Part shown: piece after piece, positions 46,181 to 54,924 of the stretch
Layout of the letters: each line of letters begins with the position of its first letter
Position numbering within the stretch: position 1 is the stretch's first letter
Assembly (NCBI RefSeq): GCF_030518215.1
Contig: NZ_JAULRT010000059.1
Span: forward strand, 186,001 to 250,000
Direction: 5' to 3'
Length of the DNA: 64,000 nt
Origin: Gilvimarinus algae
GTDB taxonomy: Bacteria > Pseudomonadota > Gammaproteobacteria > Pseudomonadales > Cellvibrionaceae
Translations under genes and position numbers: made by a program
Notes under the pieces: model-generated
The model's input: the letters and a program-made list of their open reading frames with translations, nothing else
Told to the model about the DNA's origin: nothing
The model's database searches: none

Positions 46181-46636
46181 GTGCCGGAGCACGCCCTGTG
46201 CCCCGGCGGCGTCTACCTGGACACCACCATCGCGCCTTCCAATTTATTGGCGCGTTTGCACTGGCTGGCAGCGGCTGTCTGCATTGGTGCTCTAAGTGCC
46301 GTCTATGCTCCGGTGATTGTGGGCCAACCCCTCTGGCTGTTGTTCTGGGCGCTGAGCGTGGCCTTACTGCTCGGCTCAACGCTCTACGCGCGGCGCAAAG
46401 CGGCACACATCTGGCATTTGCGCCTCGACACCCGCGGCTGGCAATTGGCGCCCGAGGGCGGTGATTTTCAACCTGTGGCCCTCGTAGGGCAGGTGCGCCT
46501 GTGGCGCTGGCTGACGACCTTGCGCCTGCGCAGCCGCGCCGGAGAGACGGTCACGCTCGCCATCGCGCCCGATGCCATGGCGGAAGAGGACTACCGGCGC
46601 CTGCGGGTGTGGCTGGTTACTCAGGCAGGGCGCTGA
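46181..46636 (+). CDS. YgfX/CptA-like membrane protein
   Basis: About 151 residues if the GTG at 46181 is used; upstream in-frame starts overlapping sdhE are possible and no site has a good Shine-Dalgarno sequence. Two hydrophobic helices (about residues 25-45 and 48-66) are followed by a soluble beta-rich part that ends [18 protein letters not shown]. This matches the E. coli YgfX tail (AADSMDEAEWRDLRRIL) in pattern. YgfX is encoded with SdhE in many gammaproteobacteria and has been described as a toxin-like cytoskeleton inhibitor, though that role is debated. The stop overlaps the end of convergent nadB by 20 bases. Confidence 0.75.
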   Translation: MPEHALCPGGVYLDTTIAPSNLLARLHWLAAAVCIGALSAVYAPVIVGQPLWLLFWALSVALLLGSTLYARRKAAHIWHLRLDTRGWQLAPEGGDFQPVALVGQVRLWRWLTTLRLRSRAGETVTLAIAPDAMAEEDYRRLRVWLVTQAGR

Positions 46637-48245
46637 CAATCACGTCCTGGGCGGCGAAGTTGGTCGGGACCAATATGGTATCGCGCGCGATAGGGCTGAT
46701 GTCGGGGTGGTCCAGCGAGTAGTGCAGGCCGCGGCTCTCTTTGCGCTCCATAGCGGAGCGGATGATCAGCTCCGCGACGGTCGCCAGGTTGCGCAGTTCG
46801 ATCAAATCCCCGCTCACCTTGTAGTTGCTGTAGTACTCGGCAATTTCTTTTTGCAGCAACTTGATGCGGTGGGTGGCGCGCTCGAGCCGCTTATGAGTCC
46901 GCACTATACCGACATAGTCCCACATAAAGCGGCGCAGCTCGTCCCAGTTGTGAGAGATCACCACGTCTTCATCGGAGTTGGTTACCCGCGATTCGTCCCA
47001 CTTGGGCGAAGCCTTGGGCCCGCCAATGCCGGGTAGCTTGGCCTCAATGTGCTCCGCGGCCGACTGGGCGTAGACAATGCACTCAAGCAGGGAGTTGGAG
47101 GCCATGCGGTTGGCGCCGTGCAGCCCGGTAAAGGAGGTTTCGCCAATGGCATAGAGGTTTTGTAAGTCCGTCTGGCCGTTGTGATCCACCACCACGCCGC
47201 CGCAGGTGTAATGGGCGGCGGGTACGACGGGGATGGGGTCGCGGGTAATATCGATACCGTACTCCAGGCAGCGCGCCTGCACGGTGGGAAAGTGCTCGCT
47301 GATGAAGGCTTCGGACTTATGGGAAATATCCAGGTAGACGCATTCGCAGCCGAGGCGCTTGATTTCGTGATCAATGGCCCGGGCGACAACGTCCCGCGGC
47401 GCGAGCTCGGCCCGCTCGTCAAAGCGCGGCATAAAGCGTTCGCCATTGGGCAGTTTAAGCAGCGCACCTTCGCCGCGCAGCGCCTCGGTAATCAGAAAAC
47501 TCTTGGCCTTCGGGTGATAGAGGCAGGTCGGGTGAAACTGGTTGAATTCCATATTCGCCACCCGGCAGCCGGCGCGCCAGGCCATGGCGATGCCGTCGCC
47601 GGAGGCGCTATCGGGGTTGCTGGTGTAGAGATACACCTTGCTGGCCCCGCCAGTGGCCAGTACCACCACCTTCGCCTGGAAAACGTGCACATGATCGTCG
47701 CGCAAACTCAGGGCATAGGCGCCTGTCGCACGGAGTTTGCGTGAATCGGCGTCTGCCTGGGTGATCAGGTTGAGGGCGACGTGATGCTCAAAAAGTTCAA
47801 TCGACGGGTGGTGCTGCACCTGTTCAATCAGCGTGCTGTGTACGGCACGGCCGGTGGCATCTGCGCTGTGGATAATGCGCCTGTGACTGTGCCCGCCCTC
47901 TTGGGTCAGGTGGTAGTCTTCGGAGTTTTGTTCGCGGGTAAAGTCCACGCCCTGTTCAATCAGCCACTTTATGGCGCTTTTGGACCGCTCTACGGTAAAG
48001 CGCACCGCGTCTTCATGGCACAGGCCCGAGCCTGCGACCAGAGTGTCGGCCACATGGGCCTCTACCGAGTCGTGGTCGTCCAGTACCGCGGCAATGCCGC
48101 CTTGGGCAAACCAAGTGGAACCCGTGTTGACGGCGTTTTTGCTGAGCACCGCGACCTTGGCGGTGCGTGCCAGGTTCAGGGCGAGGGTCAGACCGGCGGC
48201 GCCCGAGCCGATGATCAGTACATCGTAGTGATAGTGTCGGTTCAT
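46617..48245 (-). CDS. nadB: L-aspartate oxidase
   Basis: FAD enzyme of 542 residues that oxidises aspartate to iminoaspartate, the first step of NAD synthesis. The N-terminal dinucleotide fold ([19 protein letters not shown]), the [14 protein letters not shown] loop, the [13 protein letters not shown] active-site segment and [19 protein letters not shown] all match NadB of the succinate dehydrogenase/fumarate reductase flavoprotein superfamily. The protein uses free, not covalent, FAD. It is divergent from the rpoE operon. Confidence 0.97.
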   Translation of the reverse strand: MNRHYHYDVLIIGSGAAGLTLALNLARTAKVAVLSKNAVNTGSTWFAQGGIAAVLDDHDSVEAHVADTLVAGSGLCHEDAVRFTVERSKSAIKWLIEQGVDFTREQNSEDYHLTQEGGHSHRRIIHSADATGRAVHSTLIEQVQHHPSIELFEHHVALNLITQADADSRKLRATGAYALSLRDDHVHVFQAKVVVLATGGASKVYLYTSNPDSASGDGIAMAWRAGCRVANMEFNQFHPTCLYHPKAKSFLITEALRGEGALLKLPNGERFMPRFDERAELAPRDVVARAIDHEIKRLGCECVYLDISHKSEAFISEHFPTVQARCLEYGIDITRDPIPVVPAAHYTCGGVVVDHNGQTDLQNLYAIGETSFTGLHGANRMASNSLLECIVYAQSAAEHIEAKLPGIGGPKASPKWDESRVTNSDEDVVISHNWDELRRFMWDYVGIVRTHKRLERATHRIKLLQKEIAEYYSNYKVSGDLIELRNLATVAELIIRSAMERKESRGLHYSLDHPDISPIARDTILVPTNFAAQDVIVSALPE

Positions 48246-48370
48246 AGAGTGAGTTCATCGAAAGCCAGATGGGGGAGTATAGCAAGGCGGAGTGCAAGTT
48301 AAGAGCCGCCGAAAGTCGCCCTCAGTACTCCAGGCCAAACAGGTTTGTTATAAACACGTATAATCACGCC

Positions 48371-48399
48371 GGAACTTCTTATAAAGACTTTTTGTCTAT
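48371..48399 (+). promoter_or_regulatory. Sigma-E-like autoregulatory promoter for rpoE
   Basis: GGAACTT (perfect, 48371-48377) and TCTAT (48395-48399) are separated by 17 bases, as in Pseudomonas AlgU and E. coli RpoE autoregulated promoters. It lies 138 bases upstream of the rpoE start. Confidence 0.72.
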
Positions 48400-48536
48400 G
48401 GGAGCGATCTGGTGGGCAGGGGATGTCCGCGATAGCAATGCTATTCTTACAGGTAGCGCCGATCGGTGGCCACAGGGGTGGGCCGATAGCAGAATTCGGA
48501 GGTCACTCGCCGTACGGCGGGTGTTTTGGGGGTTAG

Positions 48537-49133
48537 ATGATGACAGCGCAATCTGCGCCGGATGCCGATCAACAGCTGGTAGAAAGAGTACAAAAAGGCG
48601 ATAAGCGAGCCTTTGATATGCTGGTGATCAAGTACCAACACAAGATTTTTTCCATCATTGGTCGCTATGTGCGCGATCAGGCCGAGGTGCAGGACGTCGC
48701 TCAGGATGCTTTTATCAAGGCCTATCGCGCCCTGGGCAAGTTTCGCGGTGAGAGCGCCTTTTATACTTGGCTCTACCGCATTGCGATTAATACGGCTAAG
48801 AATCATCTGGTGTCCCGCTCGCGCCGCCCGCCGGCTACCGATGTCGAGGTCGATGAGGCCGAATTCTATTCGGGCTCGGATCTGCTGAAAGACGCCGATA
48901 CCCCCGAAAGCAGTCTGATGTGCGATGAAATCCAGAAAGCTGTGGACACGGCCATTCGCGATCTGCCAGAGGATTTGCGCTCAGCCGTCACCCTGCGCGA
49001 AATGGAGGGGCTGAGTTACGAGGACATTGCGGCGATTATGGATTGCCCGGTGGGAACGGTGCGCTCGCGCATTTTCCGGGCCCGCGAGGCGATTGATAAG
49101 AGTATCAAGCCGCTGCTGTCGACCACAGAATAG
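48537..49133 (+). CDS. rpoE: RNA polymerase sigma factor RpoE (AlgU/sigma-E)
   Basis: A 198-residue ECF sigma factor for envelope stress. Region 2 (about residues 12-85; FSIIGRYVRDQAEVQDVAQDAFIKAYR, FYTWLYRIAINTAKNHL) and region 4 (about 125-190; LPEDLRSAVTLREMEGLSYEDIAAIMDCPVGTVRSRIFRARE) are almost textbook RpoE/AlgU. The gene heads the order rpoE-mucA-mucB-mucC. A GGAACTT-type promoter upstream suggests positive autoregulation. The two adjacent ATG codons at the start are equivalent choices. Confidence 0.97.
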   Translation: MMTAQSAPDADQQLVERVQKGDKRAFDMLVIKYQHKIFSIIGRYVRDQAEVQDVAQDAFIKAYRALGKFRGESAFYTWLYRIAINTAKNHLVSRSRRPPATDVEVDEAEFYSGSDLLKDADTPESSLMCDEIQKAVDTAIRDLPEDLRSAVTLREMEGLSYEDIAAIMDCPVGTVRSRIFRAREAIDKSIKPLLSTTE

Positions 49134-49342
49134 AAATTTCTGAACCCTGGCTGAACCTTTGGCAGGGGCCAATGTCAGACGAAGGACAGAGGATGTAAAT
49201 CTTTGTAATGTGAGTCGGTCTGCGCTATGTTTAGCGACCTCTAATCGCATCTGGCGGTACCGATTCGGCGCGAAAGGCGCCAGTACGTTATCCAACAGCA
49301 ATCCACCCCGTCGGGGTCCGAGTGATAAAGGTAAATGCGAGC

Positions 49343-50014
49343 ATGACAGACAAGTCCCATGAGACTCAGCTGGCCGAATCCATTTCGGCTATGGTCGACA
49401 GCGAAGCATCAGAGCTGGAGATGGCTCGGGTCCTCAAGGCCAGCCAGAGCGATGACGAGGTCAGAGCGACCTGGTCCCGCTATCATATCGCCCGCGCCGC
49501 CATGCGCTCGGAACTCCCCGCTGGCTTGGCACCTGAGGGTTTCGCCAGCCGCATCAGCGAAGTGCTGGCCGATGAGAGTATCCCGGCGACTCGCCAGCTG
49601 TCCCGCCTCTGGCTCGGTCTGGGTCGGGTGGCGGTTGCCGCTTCTGTGGCCGGCGCCGTGATTCTTGGTGCCCAGTTTTACCAGCAGGACCCTACCGTCG
49701 CCGCCGAGCAAAATATGGTGGCAGACACCAGTGGCAATGCTGGCCGCGCTTTGGCCCCGGCCGATGCCTCTTTACCGGTGGGCTTTAATGCGCCGGCGCT
49801 GTCTGCCCGCCCGGTGAGTGCCCAGTCGGTTTATCAGCCCGCGTCCCGCCGTCCGGTGGTGGTGGAGCCGCGCCGCCCAGACGTAAAACTGTCCAACGAA
49901 CAGGTGCGCACCTATCTCCATCAACTGCTGGAGCAACATACGGATCACGCGGCGGTGAACAGCGCCTCGGGTGTCGTTCCCCACGCCCGCGTTCCCCTGA
50001 TTGAAGAAGAGTAA
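49343..50014 (+). CDS. mucA: Anti-sigma-E factor (MucA/RseA-like)
   Basis: A 223-residue single-pass inner-membrane anti-sigma factor. The N-terminal domain (ESISAMVDSEASELEMARVL, then WSRYHIARAAMRSEL) is the sigma-E-binding RseA_N fold. A transmembrane helix follows at about residues 93-112 (RVAVAASVAGAVILGAQFY) and a periplasmic domain ends in an acidic tail. Release needs regulated proteolysis and MucB/RseB. ATG 49343 is used from the family start; the frame extends to GTG 49322. It lies 209 bases after rpoE, an unusually long gap that holds a weak second sigma-E-like site. Confidence 0.9.
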   Translation: MTDKSHETQLAESISAMVDSEASELEMARVLKASQSDDEVRATWSRYHIARAAMRSELPAGLAPEGFASRISEVLADESIPATRQLSRLWLGLGRVAVAASVAGAVILGAQFYQQDPTVAAEQNMVADTSGNAGRALAPADASLPVGFNAPALSARPVSAQSVYQPASRRPVVVEPRRPDVKLSNEQVRTYLHQLLEQHTDHAAVNSASGVVPHARVPLIEEE

Positions 50015-50017
50015 GCC

Positions 50018-51055
50018 ATGAGTCGGTTCGCCGGCGCCCTGCTGCTGATGCTGTTACCGCTCAGCGCTGTGCAGGCGCAATCCACCCCAGTTTCCGAGGC
50101 TCCGGCGGAGCAGTCAAACGCTGATGCCTCCCCCCCCTCCGCCCAAGCCAGTGACAGCACCACCATTCGTTCAGTGAGTGAACTGCTGGCGCGCATGGCG
50201 GCGCACCGGCGGGAGCTGAATTACCAGGGTACCTTCACTCACCAGGACACTAACGGGACAGACACCTTTCGCCTGCAGCATTGGGTCGATGACGGCACGG
50301 AGTACCAGCGCCTTTACTATCTGCAGGGGCCCGAGCGCGAGGCCGTGTTGAGCAAGCCGCTCGGGTGCAAGGCGACCGGCGAATTACTGATTGCCGATCG
50401 CGTGGAAAAACTGGCCGGCCGCTACCCCGAGCTGGAAAAGCTCTACAGCTTCCGTGTGATGGGGCTTGAGCGTATTGCCGGTCGGCCCGCCACCATGCTG
50501 CACATCGTGCCACGCGACCCTTTCCGTTTTGGTTACTTGTTCAGCATCGATCGTGAGACGGGTTTGGTGCTCAAGTCCATTTTGCTGGACGAGAACCAGC
50601 GCCCTGTCGAGCAGTTTCAGTTTGTCGAGCTCAATACCGGGCTCGAGGCCAGCCACTTCTCCAACGCTCGTGAAGCGCAGATTTCCCACCGGGTATCCGC
50701 CGCTGATGTTAGTGGTTGTCACCAGGGCACGGGAGAGGAACCCAGCGTTTGGCAGCTAGCCTGGGTGCCTGAAGGCTTTGCTTTTTCGGGTCAGCGCCAG
50801 GTGCGCGACGACATGCAGATGCTGATGTATACTGACGGTCTGTCCACCTTTTCGGTATTTCTCGATCCCGTCGCCAGTGAATTGGCCATTGAGGCACGCG
50901 CCCAGCGCGGCGCCACCAACTTTTATCTCGGTGGGGTCAAACTCGGCAGTCAGCTTTATCAATTAACCGTTGTCGGCGAAATTCCGGCGGCGGTTGCCGA
51001 GCGGGTGGGGCAGTCTCTAAAACCCAGGCAGTTGAGTGACGCTGCAGGCGGATAA
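50018..51055 (+). CDS. mucB: Sigma-E regulatory periplasmic protein MucB/RseB
   Basis: A 345-residue exported protein (signal peptide ending AVQAQ at about residue 21) with the RseB two-domain fold. The large domain (about 50-215; MAAHRRELNYQGTFTHQD, LHIVPRDPFRFGYLFSIDRETGLVLKSILLD) resembles lipoprotein-binding LolA-like barrels, and the small domain starts near residue 245. It binds the periplasmic part of the anti-sigma factor and blocks its cleavage until LPS or mislocalised lipoprotein is sensed. It begins 3 bases after mucA's stop, so the two are tightly coupled. Confidence 0.93.
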   Translation: MSRFAGALLLMLLPLSAVQAQSTPVSEAPAEQSNADASPPSAQASDSTTIRSVSELLARMAAHRRELNYQGTFTHQDTNGTDTFRLQHWVDDGTEYQRLYYLQGPEREAVLSKPLGCKATGELLIADRVEKLAGRYPELEKLYSFRVMGLERIAGRPATMLHIVPRDPFRFGYLFSIDRETGLVLKSILLDENQRPVEQFQFVELNTGLEASHFSNAREAQISHRVSAADVSGCHQGTGEEPSVWQLAWVPEGFAFSGQRQVRDDMQMLMYTDGLSTFSVFLDPVASELAIEARAQRGATNFYLGGVKLGSQLYQLTVVGEIPAAVAERVGQSLKPRQLSDAAGG

Positions 51056-51059
51056 AGGC

Positions 51060-51515
51060 ATGCTGATTGAATCCGGAAAAATTGTCGCCATCGAGCCCGA
51101 TGGCCTGTGGGTAGAAACCATCTCCCGCTCTACCTGTGGCAGCTGCGCCGCGCAAAAAGGCTGTGGGCAGAGCCTGCTCGCCAAATTCGCCGGACATACG
51201 ACCTTTATCTGGGTGTCCCTCGGCGGTCGGGACTCACAGGACTACAGTATCGGTGAAACCATTGAGCTAGGTGTCCCCGAAGCTGTGGTCGCCAACGGTT
51301 CTCTGCTCGTCTACTTTGTGCCTCTGCTGAGCTTGCTGGCTGCTACTTTGGCTGCCAGTTACGCTGGCGCCGGTGAGGGGCTGACAACACTTGCCGGGCT
51401 GCTTGGGCTTGTCGCCGGTGGTGTCTTGGTCCGATGGCGAGCTCATGTCACCCGTCACGACAGCCGTTTGCAGCCGGTATTGGTCGAGGGACGTCAGCCC
51501 GTCAAATTTGCCTGA
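51060..51515 (+). CDS. mucC: SoxR-reducing-system/RseC-family protein (MucC)
   Basis: A 151-residue inner-membrane protein of the RseC/MucC family. Its N-terminal segment carries a cysteine cluster, CGSCAAQKGCG (about residues 27-37), and two transmembrane helices follow (about 80-100 and 106-124). RseC modulates sigma-E and, as part of the Rnf-linked reducing system, SoxR reduction. ATG 51060, four bases after mucB, is used; an in-frame GTG 51036 overlapping mucB is possible. It is the last gene of the rpoE operon here; the protease gene is not in it. Confidence 0.88.
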   Translation: MLIESGKIVAIEPDGLWVETISRSTCGSCAAQKGCGQSLLAKFAGHTTFIWVSLGGRDSQDYSIGETIELGVPEAVVANGSLLVYFVPLLSLLAATLAASYAGAGEGLTTLAGLLGLVAGGVLVRWRAHVTRHDSRLQPVLVEGRQPVKFA

Positions 51516-51553
51516 GTCTTTTACAGCTGCAGAGCCAAGCTGCGCCTAAGGGT

Positions 51554-52624
51554 TTACACCCAAGCCTGCTGGGCGTTCGCGGCCTCTGTGTTTGAATCCA
51601 CCCCCGGTACCTGCCGCCAGAGTGATTCGCTGAGCGCTTGCAGATTCTCCGCTTTATCCCGCACGATCCATCCGGCAATAGCCGCTGCCACATCCGGGTA
51701 GCTAACAGCCTGCGCGCGTGGTTTTGGCAACCAATCGGCAATCACCTCGCGGCTGATGCGGGTTGTGGTTGTGGCATAGCCGAGCGCTTGCAAGGCGAGG
51801 GCATTGGATTGCTGTTCCATTTGCCGGATCACTGGCTCTGCCAGTAATTTTTTACCGAGCTGGATGGCTTCGCTTGGTAACTCAAAGCCTGCACTGCATA
51901 TCACGCCTTCACTGGAGTGCAGATGATGCTGAAAGCCGTGTCGGGAGAAAGGGCGCAAGTGGATATGGCCGCGATCTTCCGGAGCCTTGAGCTTGTGGTA
52001 GACGTAAAACTCGTGGTCGGTAAAAGGCTCGAGCAGCGGGACAATATCTTCCAGATCGGCGAAGGGCAGATAGACGAGAATTTGCTTGTCGACAAAGGTG
52101 TTCGGATGGTCAGAGGGCTCGACAATGGGTGGTAACAGCGGCTGGTCAAAATGGTGCCAGTGCACGCCGACCGGCGTGTCTATCGGGGCAAAGAGCCGCA
52201 TAAACGCATCGGTAAAAATGTTGTTGTCGCGTTTGGGGATGGGATAGAGAAAAGCGCACTGGTGAGAGATGCCAATGCTGCGCACGCCAGCGTGACGAGC
52301 GGCCCAGGCGGTGACGGGTTCAAAATCACTGATCACCAAATCATAGTCGCTGGTGTTGAGCGCACGAATATCGCGGCTCAGCTGCAGCAAGTCACTTTTT
52401 AAAATGGTTTTCGGCATATTGACCTTGCCCTTGCGGGTTTGCAGGGTCAGGCCTTTGTAGCAGCGGTACTCACCAAAGACATCCATATCAAAGAAATCTT
52501 CGCGTTCCCTGCCGGAAAACACCCAGTCAACCGCAAGGTCGTACTGCGAAAAGGCTCGCGCCATAGAGCGCGCCCGCGTCAGGTGACCATTGCCTGTGCC
52601 CTGAACGCCGTAGAGTACTCTCAT
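51554..52624 (-). CDS. Glycosyltransferase of the MJ1255/VC2487 type
   Basis: A 356-residue GT-B-like protein beginning MRVLYGVQGTGNGHLTRA, the family start, so the ATG at 52624 is used and the longer upstream frame is rejected. It has a second nucleotide-sugar half with CSAGFELPSEAIQLGKKLLAEPV and a QQSNALALQALG helix. It lacks membrane helices. Family members act with lipid or polysaccharide acceptors; the donor is probably a UDP-sugar, but neither substrate is known. Its start overlaps the stop of the PAP2 gene (ATGA), so the two are coupled, suggesting a lipid-linked substrate. Confidence 0.85.
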   Translation of the reverse strand: MRVLYGVQGTGNGHLTRARSMARAFSQYDLAVDWVFSGREREDFFDMDVFGEYRCYKGLTLQTRKGKVNMPKTILKSDLLQLSRDIRALNTSDYDLVISDFEPVTAWAARHAGVRSIGISHQCAFLYPIPKRDNNIFTDAFMRLFAPIDTPVGVHWHHFDQPLLPPIVEPSDHPNTFVDKQILVYLPFADLEDIVPLLEPFTDHEFYVYHKLKAPEDRGHIHLRPFSRHGFQHHLHSSEGVICSAGFELPSEAIQLGKKLLAEPVIRQMEQQSNALALQALGYATTTTRISREVIADWLPKPRAQAVSYPDVAAAIAGWIVRDKAENLQALSESLWRQVPGVDSNTEAANAQQAWV

Positions 52625-53157
52625 CCCATCATTCCTGTATAAACTACGCTGCCGACAAGGGCGCAGAGTGTGCCCAAGAGGGCACCGGCTAGTATATCGG
52701 TAGGATAGTGCACGCCGAGCAAAACGCGAGAGGTGCCGATCATGCACGCGAGAAAATAGGCGGCCAGAGCAAAGGCCGGGAAAAATAGCAGCACCAGATA
52801 GGCAAAGACAAAGGCCGCGGCGGTGTGGCCGGAGGGGAAACTGAATTTATCCGAGGGCGTAATCCAGCTTTCAAACACTTCGATGTTTACCGAAGGACGG
52901 TCGCGCTTGATGACATTTTTTAAAATCAGGTAGAGCCCCACGTCCAGGGCGTAGCAGCAAAGCCCCATAAACAAAAACGTCTGACTGTCGGGAACTTCAA
53001 ACGCAATCAGCGACAGGGCGATGGCGATATAGAGCGGACCGTCGCCGCAGCGGGATATCCACCGCACGGTGCGTCGGTAGCGAAACTGTTTGGTCACGTG
53101 AAGCCACATGAATGCCAGGGTATCGATCTGGTGGACTCTTTGCAGAAAAGCATTCAT
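52621..53157 (-). CDS. PAP2-family membrane phosphatase
   Basis: A 178-residue integral membrane phosphatase with about five helices. Its three PAP2 motifs are KNVIKRDRPS (C1), PSGHTAAAF (C2, catalytic His region) and GTSRVLLGVHYPTDILAG (C3). The enzyme could dephosphorylate phosphatidate, phosphatidylglycerophosphate, undecaprenyl diphosphate or a glycolipid head group. It is coupled to the glycosyltransferase and divergent from dgkA across 97 bases, so the three genes may share lipid-recycling or membrane-derived-glycan roles. Confidence 0.92.
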   Translation of the reverse strand: MNAFLQRVHQIDTLAFMWLHVTKQFRYRRTVRWISRCGDGPLYIAIALSLIAFEVPDSQTFLFMGLCCYALDVGLYLILKNVIKRDRPSVNIEVFESWITPSDKFSFPSGHTAAAFVFAYLVLLFFPAFALAAYFLACMIGTSRVLLGVHYPTDILAGALLGTLCALVGSVVYTGMMG

Positions 53158-53254
53158 AGTTTCACCCGTTTATGTGGTTCCAGTGGGGACGGGGTAAGTG
53201 ATACCACCGCACTGTGACGCTTGTGTGACAGATTTTTGATGGAGTAATGACAGT

Positions 53255-53626
53255 ATGAAGCCTGGTAAGACCGGCCTGACCCGAGTGATGCATGCCCTGG
53301 GGTATTCCCTGCAGGGACTGGGGGCTGCCTGGAAATTCGAGGCCGCTTTTCGCCAGGAAGTCATCATGGCTCTGCTTCTCATTCCAGCGGCTTTTTGGCT
53401 TGCCAGCTCCCACATTGAGTTGGTGTTGTTGATCGCCAGTGTTTTCTGGGTACTGATAGCCGAGCTGATCAATTCATCCGTCGAAGCCGTGGTCGATCGC
53501 ACCGGCTCGGAAGTGCACGAACTCTCCGGCCGAGCCAAGGACATTGGGTCGGCGGTGGTGCTACTGAGCCTAGTGCTATTGTCGATTGTCTGGGGCATCA
53601 TTGCCTGGCACCGTTTTTGGGGTTAA
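53255..53626 (+). CDS. dgkA: Diacylglycerol kinase
   Basis: A 123-residue three-helix membrane kinase that phosphorylates diacylglycerol formed during membrane-derived oligosaccharide synthesis. The amphipathic N-terminal helix with WKFEAAFRQEVIMALLLIP and the active-site helix ELINSSVEAVVDR (the catalytic Glu) match E. coli DgkA in order and length. The ATG at 53255 is used. It is divergent from the PAP2 phosphatase. Confidence 0.96.
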   Translation: MKPGKTGLTRVMHALGYSLQGLGAAWKFEAAFRQEVIMALLLIPAAFWLASSHIELVLLIASVFWVLIAELINSSVEAVVDRTGSEVHELSGRAKDIGSAVVLLSLVLLSIVWGIIAWHRFWG

Positions 53627-53639
53627 CGGCCTGTTAACC
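53621..53639. promoter_or_regulatory. Perfect inverted repeat between dgkA and the first RND operon
   Basis: GGTTAAC-N5-GTTAACC overlaps the dgkA stop codon, 75 bases before the RND adaptor start. It could be an operator for a repressor of the efflux operon. There is no T-run for termination. No regulator gene is nearby. Confidence 0.35.
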
Positions 53640-53714
53640 GCCGGATAACCGACTAGTATTACTATCCAAAGGCCGATACCGGCCCTGACACGTTACTCAA
53701 CAGGATAGTGAGCT

Positions 53715-54908
53715 ATGAAACTGATGTCCGGTGTGGCCCCTCGCGGTCTCTCTTTATTATCAAAGCCCGCTTATACCGCGTTGATACTGGTCTTGCTTGG
53801 GGCTTGCTCGGAGCGCGGTGCTGAAGCGCCCGCAGCACCACCGCCGGCGGTGAGTGTCTACTCAGTTGTCGATCGCCCGGTTGGCAGCTACCGCGAATTT
53901 GTCGGACGTACCGAGGCGCACCGCACTGTTGATCTCAAAGCGCGGGTGGAGGGCGAGTTGGTTCAGCGCGGCTTTGTTGAAGGCACATTGGTCAGTGAGG
54001 GGCAGTTGCTCTTCGCGATTGAAGATGCTCCCTATCGAGCAGCAGTGCAGGCCGCCGAGGCCGATCTGGAACGGGCCCGCAGCGAAGTGGAGCGCACGGC
54101 AAAAGAGTACGAGCGTGGACAGCAGCTCGCCCCCGATGGCTATCTCAGCGAGCAGGATCTGGACAAACTGAAAGCCGCCGCCAGCCAAGCGAAATCGGCG
54201 TTAAAAGCGGCCGAATCGCAGTTAGAAACCGCCCGCATTAATCTCGGTTACACCAGGATTCTGGCGCCTTTCACCGGGGTGATTGGCAAAACCCGCTACA
54301 ACGTCGGAACCATAGTCGGTCCTGCCAGTGAGCCCCTGGCTGAGCTGTCCGCCTCGGACCCGATTTATGTGAATTTTCAGCTCGAAGAGAGCACCTACAT
54401 TTCGTACTTGCAACGGCGCCAGCGCGAAGGTGTCGCCGATCAGGCGCCGCCGGTGGACATCGCCATGCGCCTGCCCAACAACGATACCTATCCGCAACAA
54501 GGCGTGCTCAATTTCGCCGATACCCGAGTGGACGCTACCATGGGATCGGTGAGTTTACGCGCCGAGTTTCCCAACCCCGACGGAGTCGTCGTACCCGGTC
54601 TTTACGTTACCCTACTGGTTGAGGGGCGGGAGAAAGACACCAAGGCGGTGATTCCCCAGGCCGCTGTGCAGTCTGGGCAGGATGGCTACTCGGTGTTGGT
54701 GGTCGATAGCAACAACACGGTGCAGCAGCGGCTCGTAAGTATGGGGCGCCGCATGGGACCCATGTGGATTGTAGAGGCAGGCCTTGAGGCGGGCGAGCGC
54801 ATAATCATCGATGGGCTGCAGAAGGTCAGAGCGGGCATTGAGGTGGCGGCCAAAGAGCGCGAGGTGGATCCGGTGACGGGCGCCATTGCTCCCTTGGATA
54901 GCCAGTAA
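53715..54908 (+). CDS. RND efflux periplasmic adaptor lipoprotein, system 1
   Basis: A 397-residue membrane-fusion protein of the AcrA/MexA/MexE type. The lipobox LLGAC puts the lipidated cysteine at residue 31. It has a lipoyl/barrel-sandwich domain (GRTEAHRTVDLKARVEGELVQR), a coiled-coil hairpin (about 100-160; VERTAKEYERGQ to ESQLETARINLGYTRI) and a beta-barrel domain. It links the inner-membrane pump, whose gene starts 16 bases later, to an outer-membrane channel that is not encoded here. Substrates are unknown. Confidence 0.93.
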   Translation: MKLMSGVAPRGLSLLSKPAYTALILVLLGACSERGAEAPAAPPPAVSVYSVVDRPVGSYREFVGRTEAHRTVDLKARVEGELVQRGFVEGTLVSEGQLLFAIEDAPYRAAVQAAEADLERARSEVERTAKEYERGQQLAPDGYLSEQDLDKLKAAASQAKSALKAAESQLETARINLGYTRILAPFTGVIGKTRYNVGTIVGPASEPLAELSASDPIYVNFQLEESTYISYLQRRQREGVADQAPPVDIAMRLPNNDTYPQQGVLNFADTRVDATMGSVSLRAEFPNPDGVVVPGLYVTLLVEGREKDTKAVIPQAAVQSGQDGYSVLVVDSNNTVQQRLVSMGRRMGPMWIVEAGLEAGERIIIDGLQKVRAGIEVAAKEREVDPVTGAIAPLDSQ

Positions 54909-54924
54909 ATTCGGGGAGTCGGTC

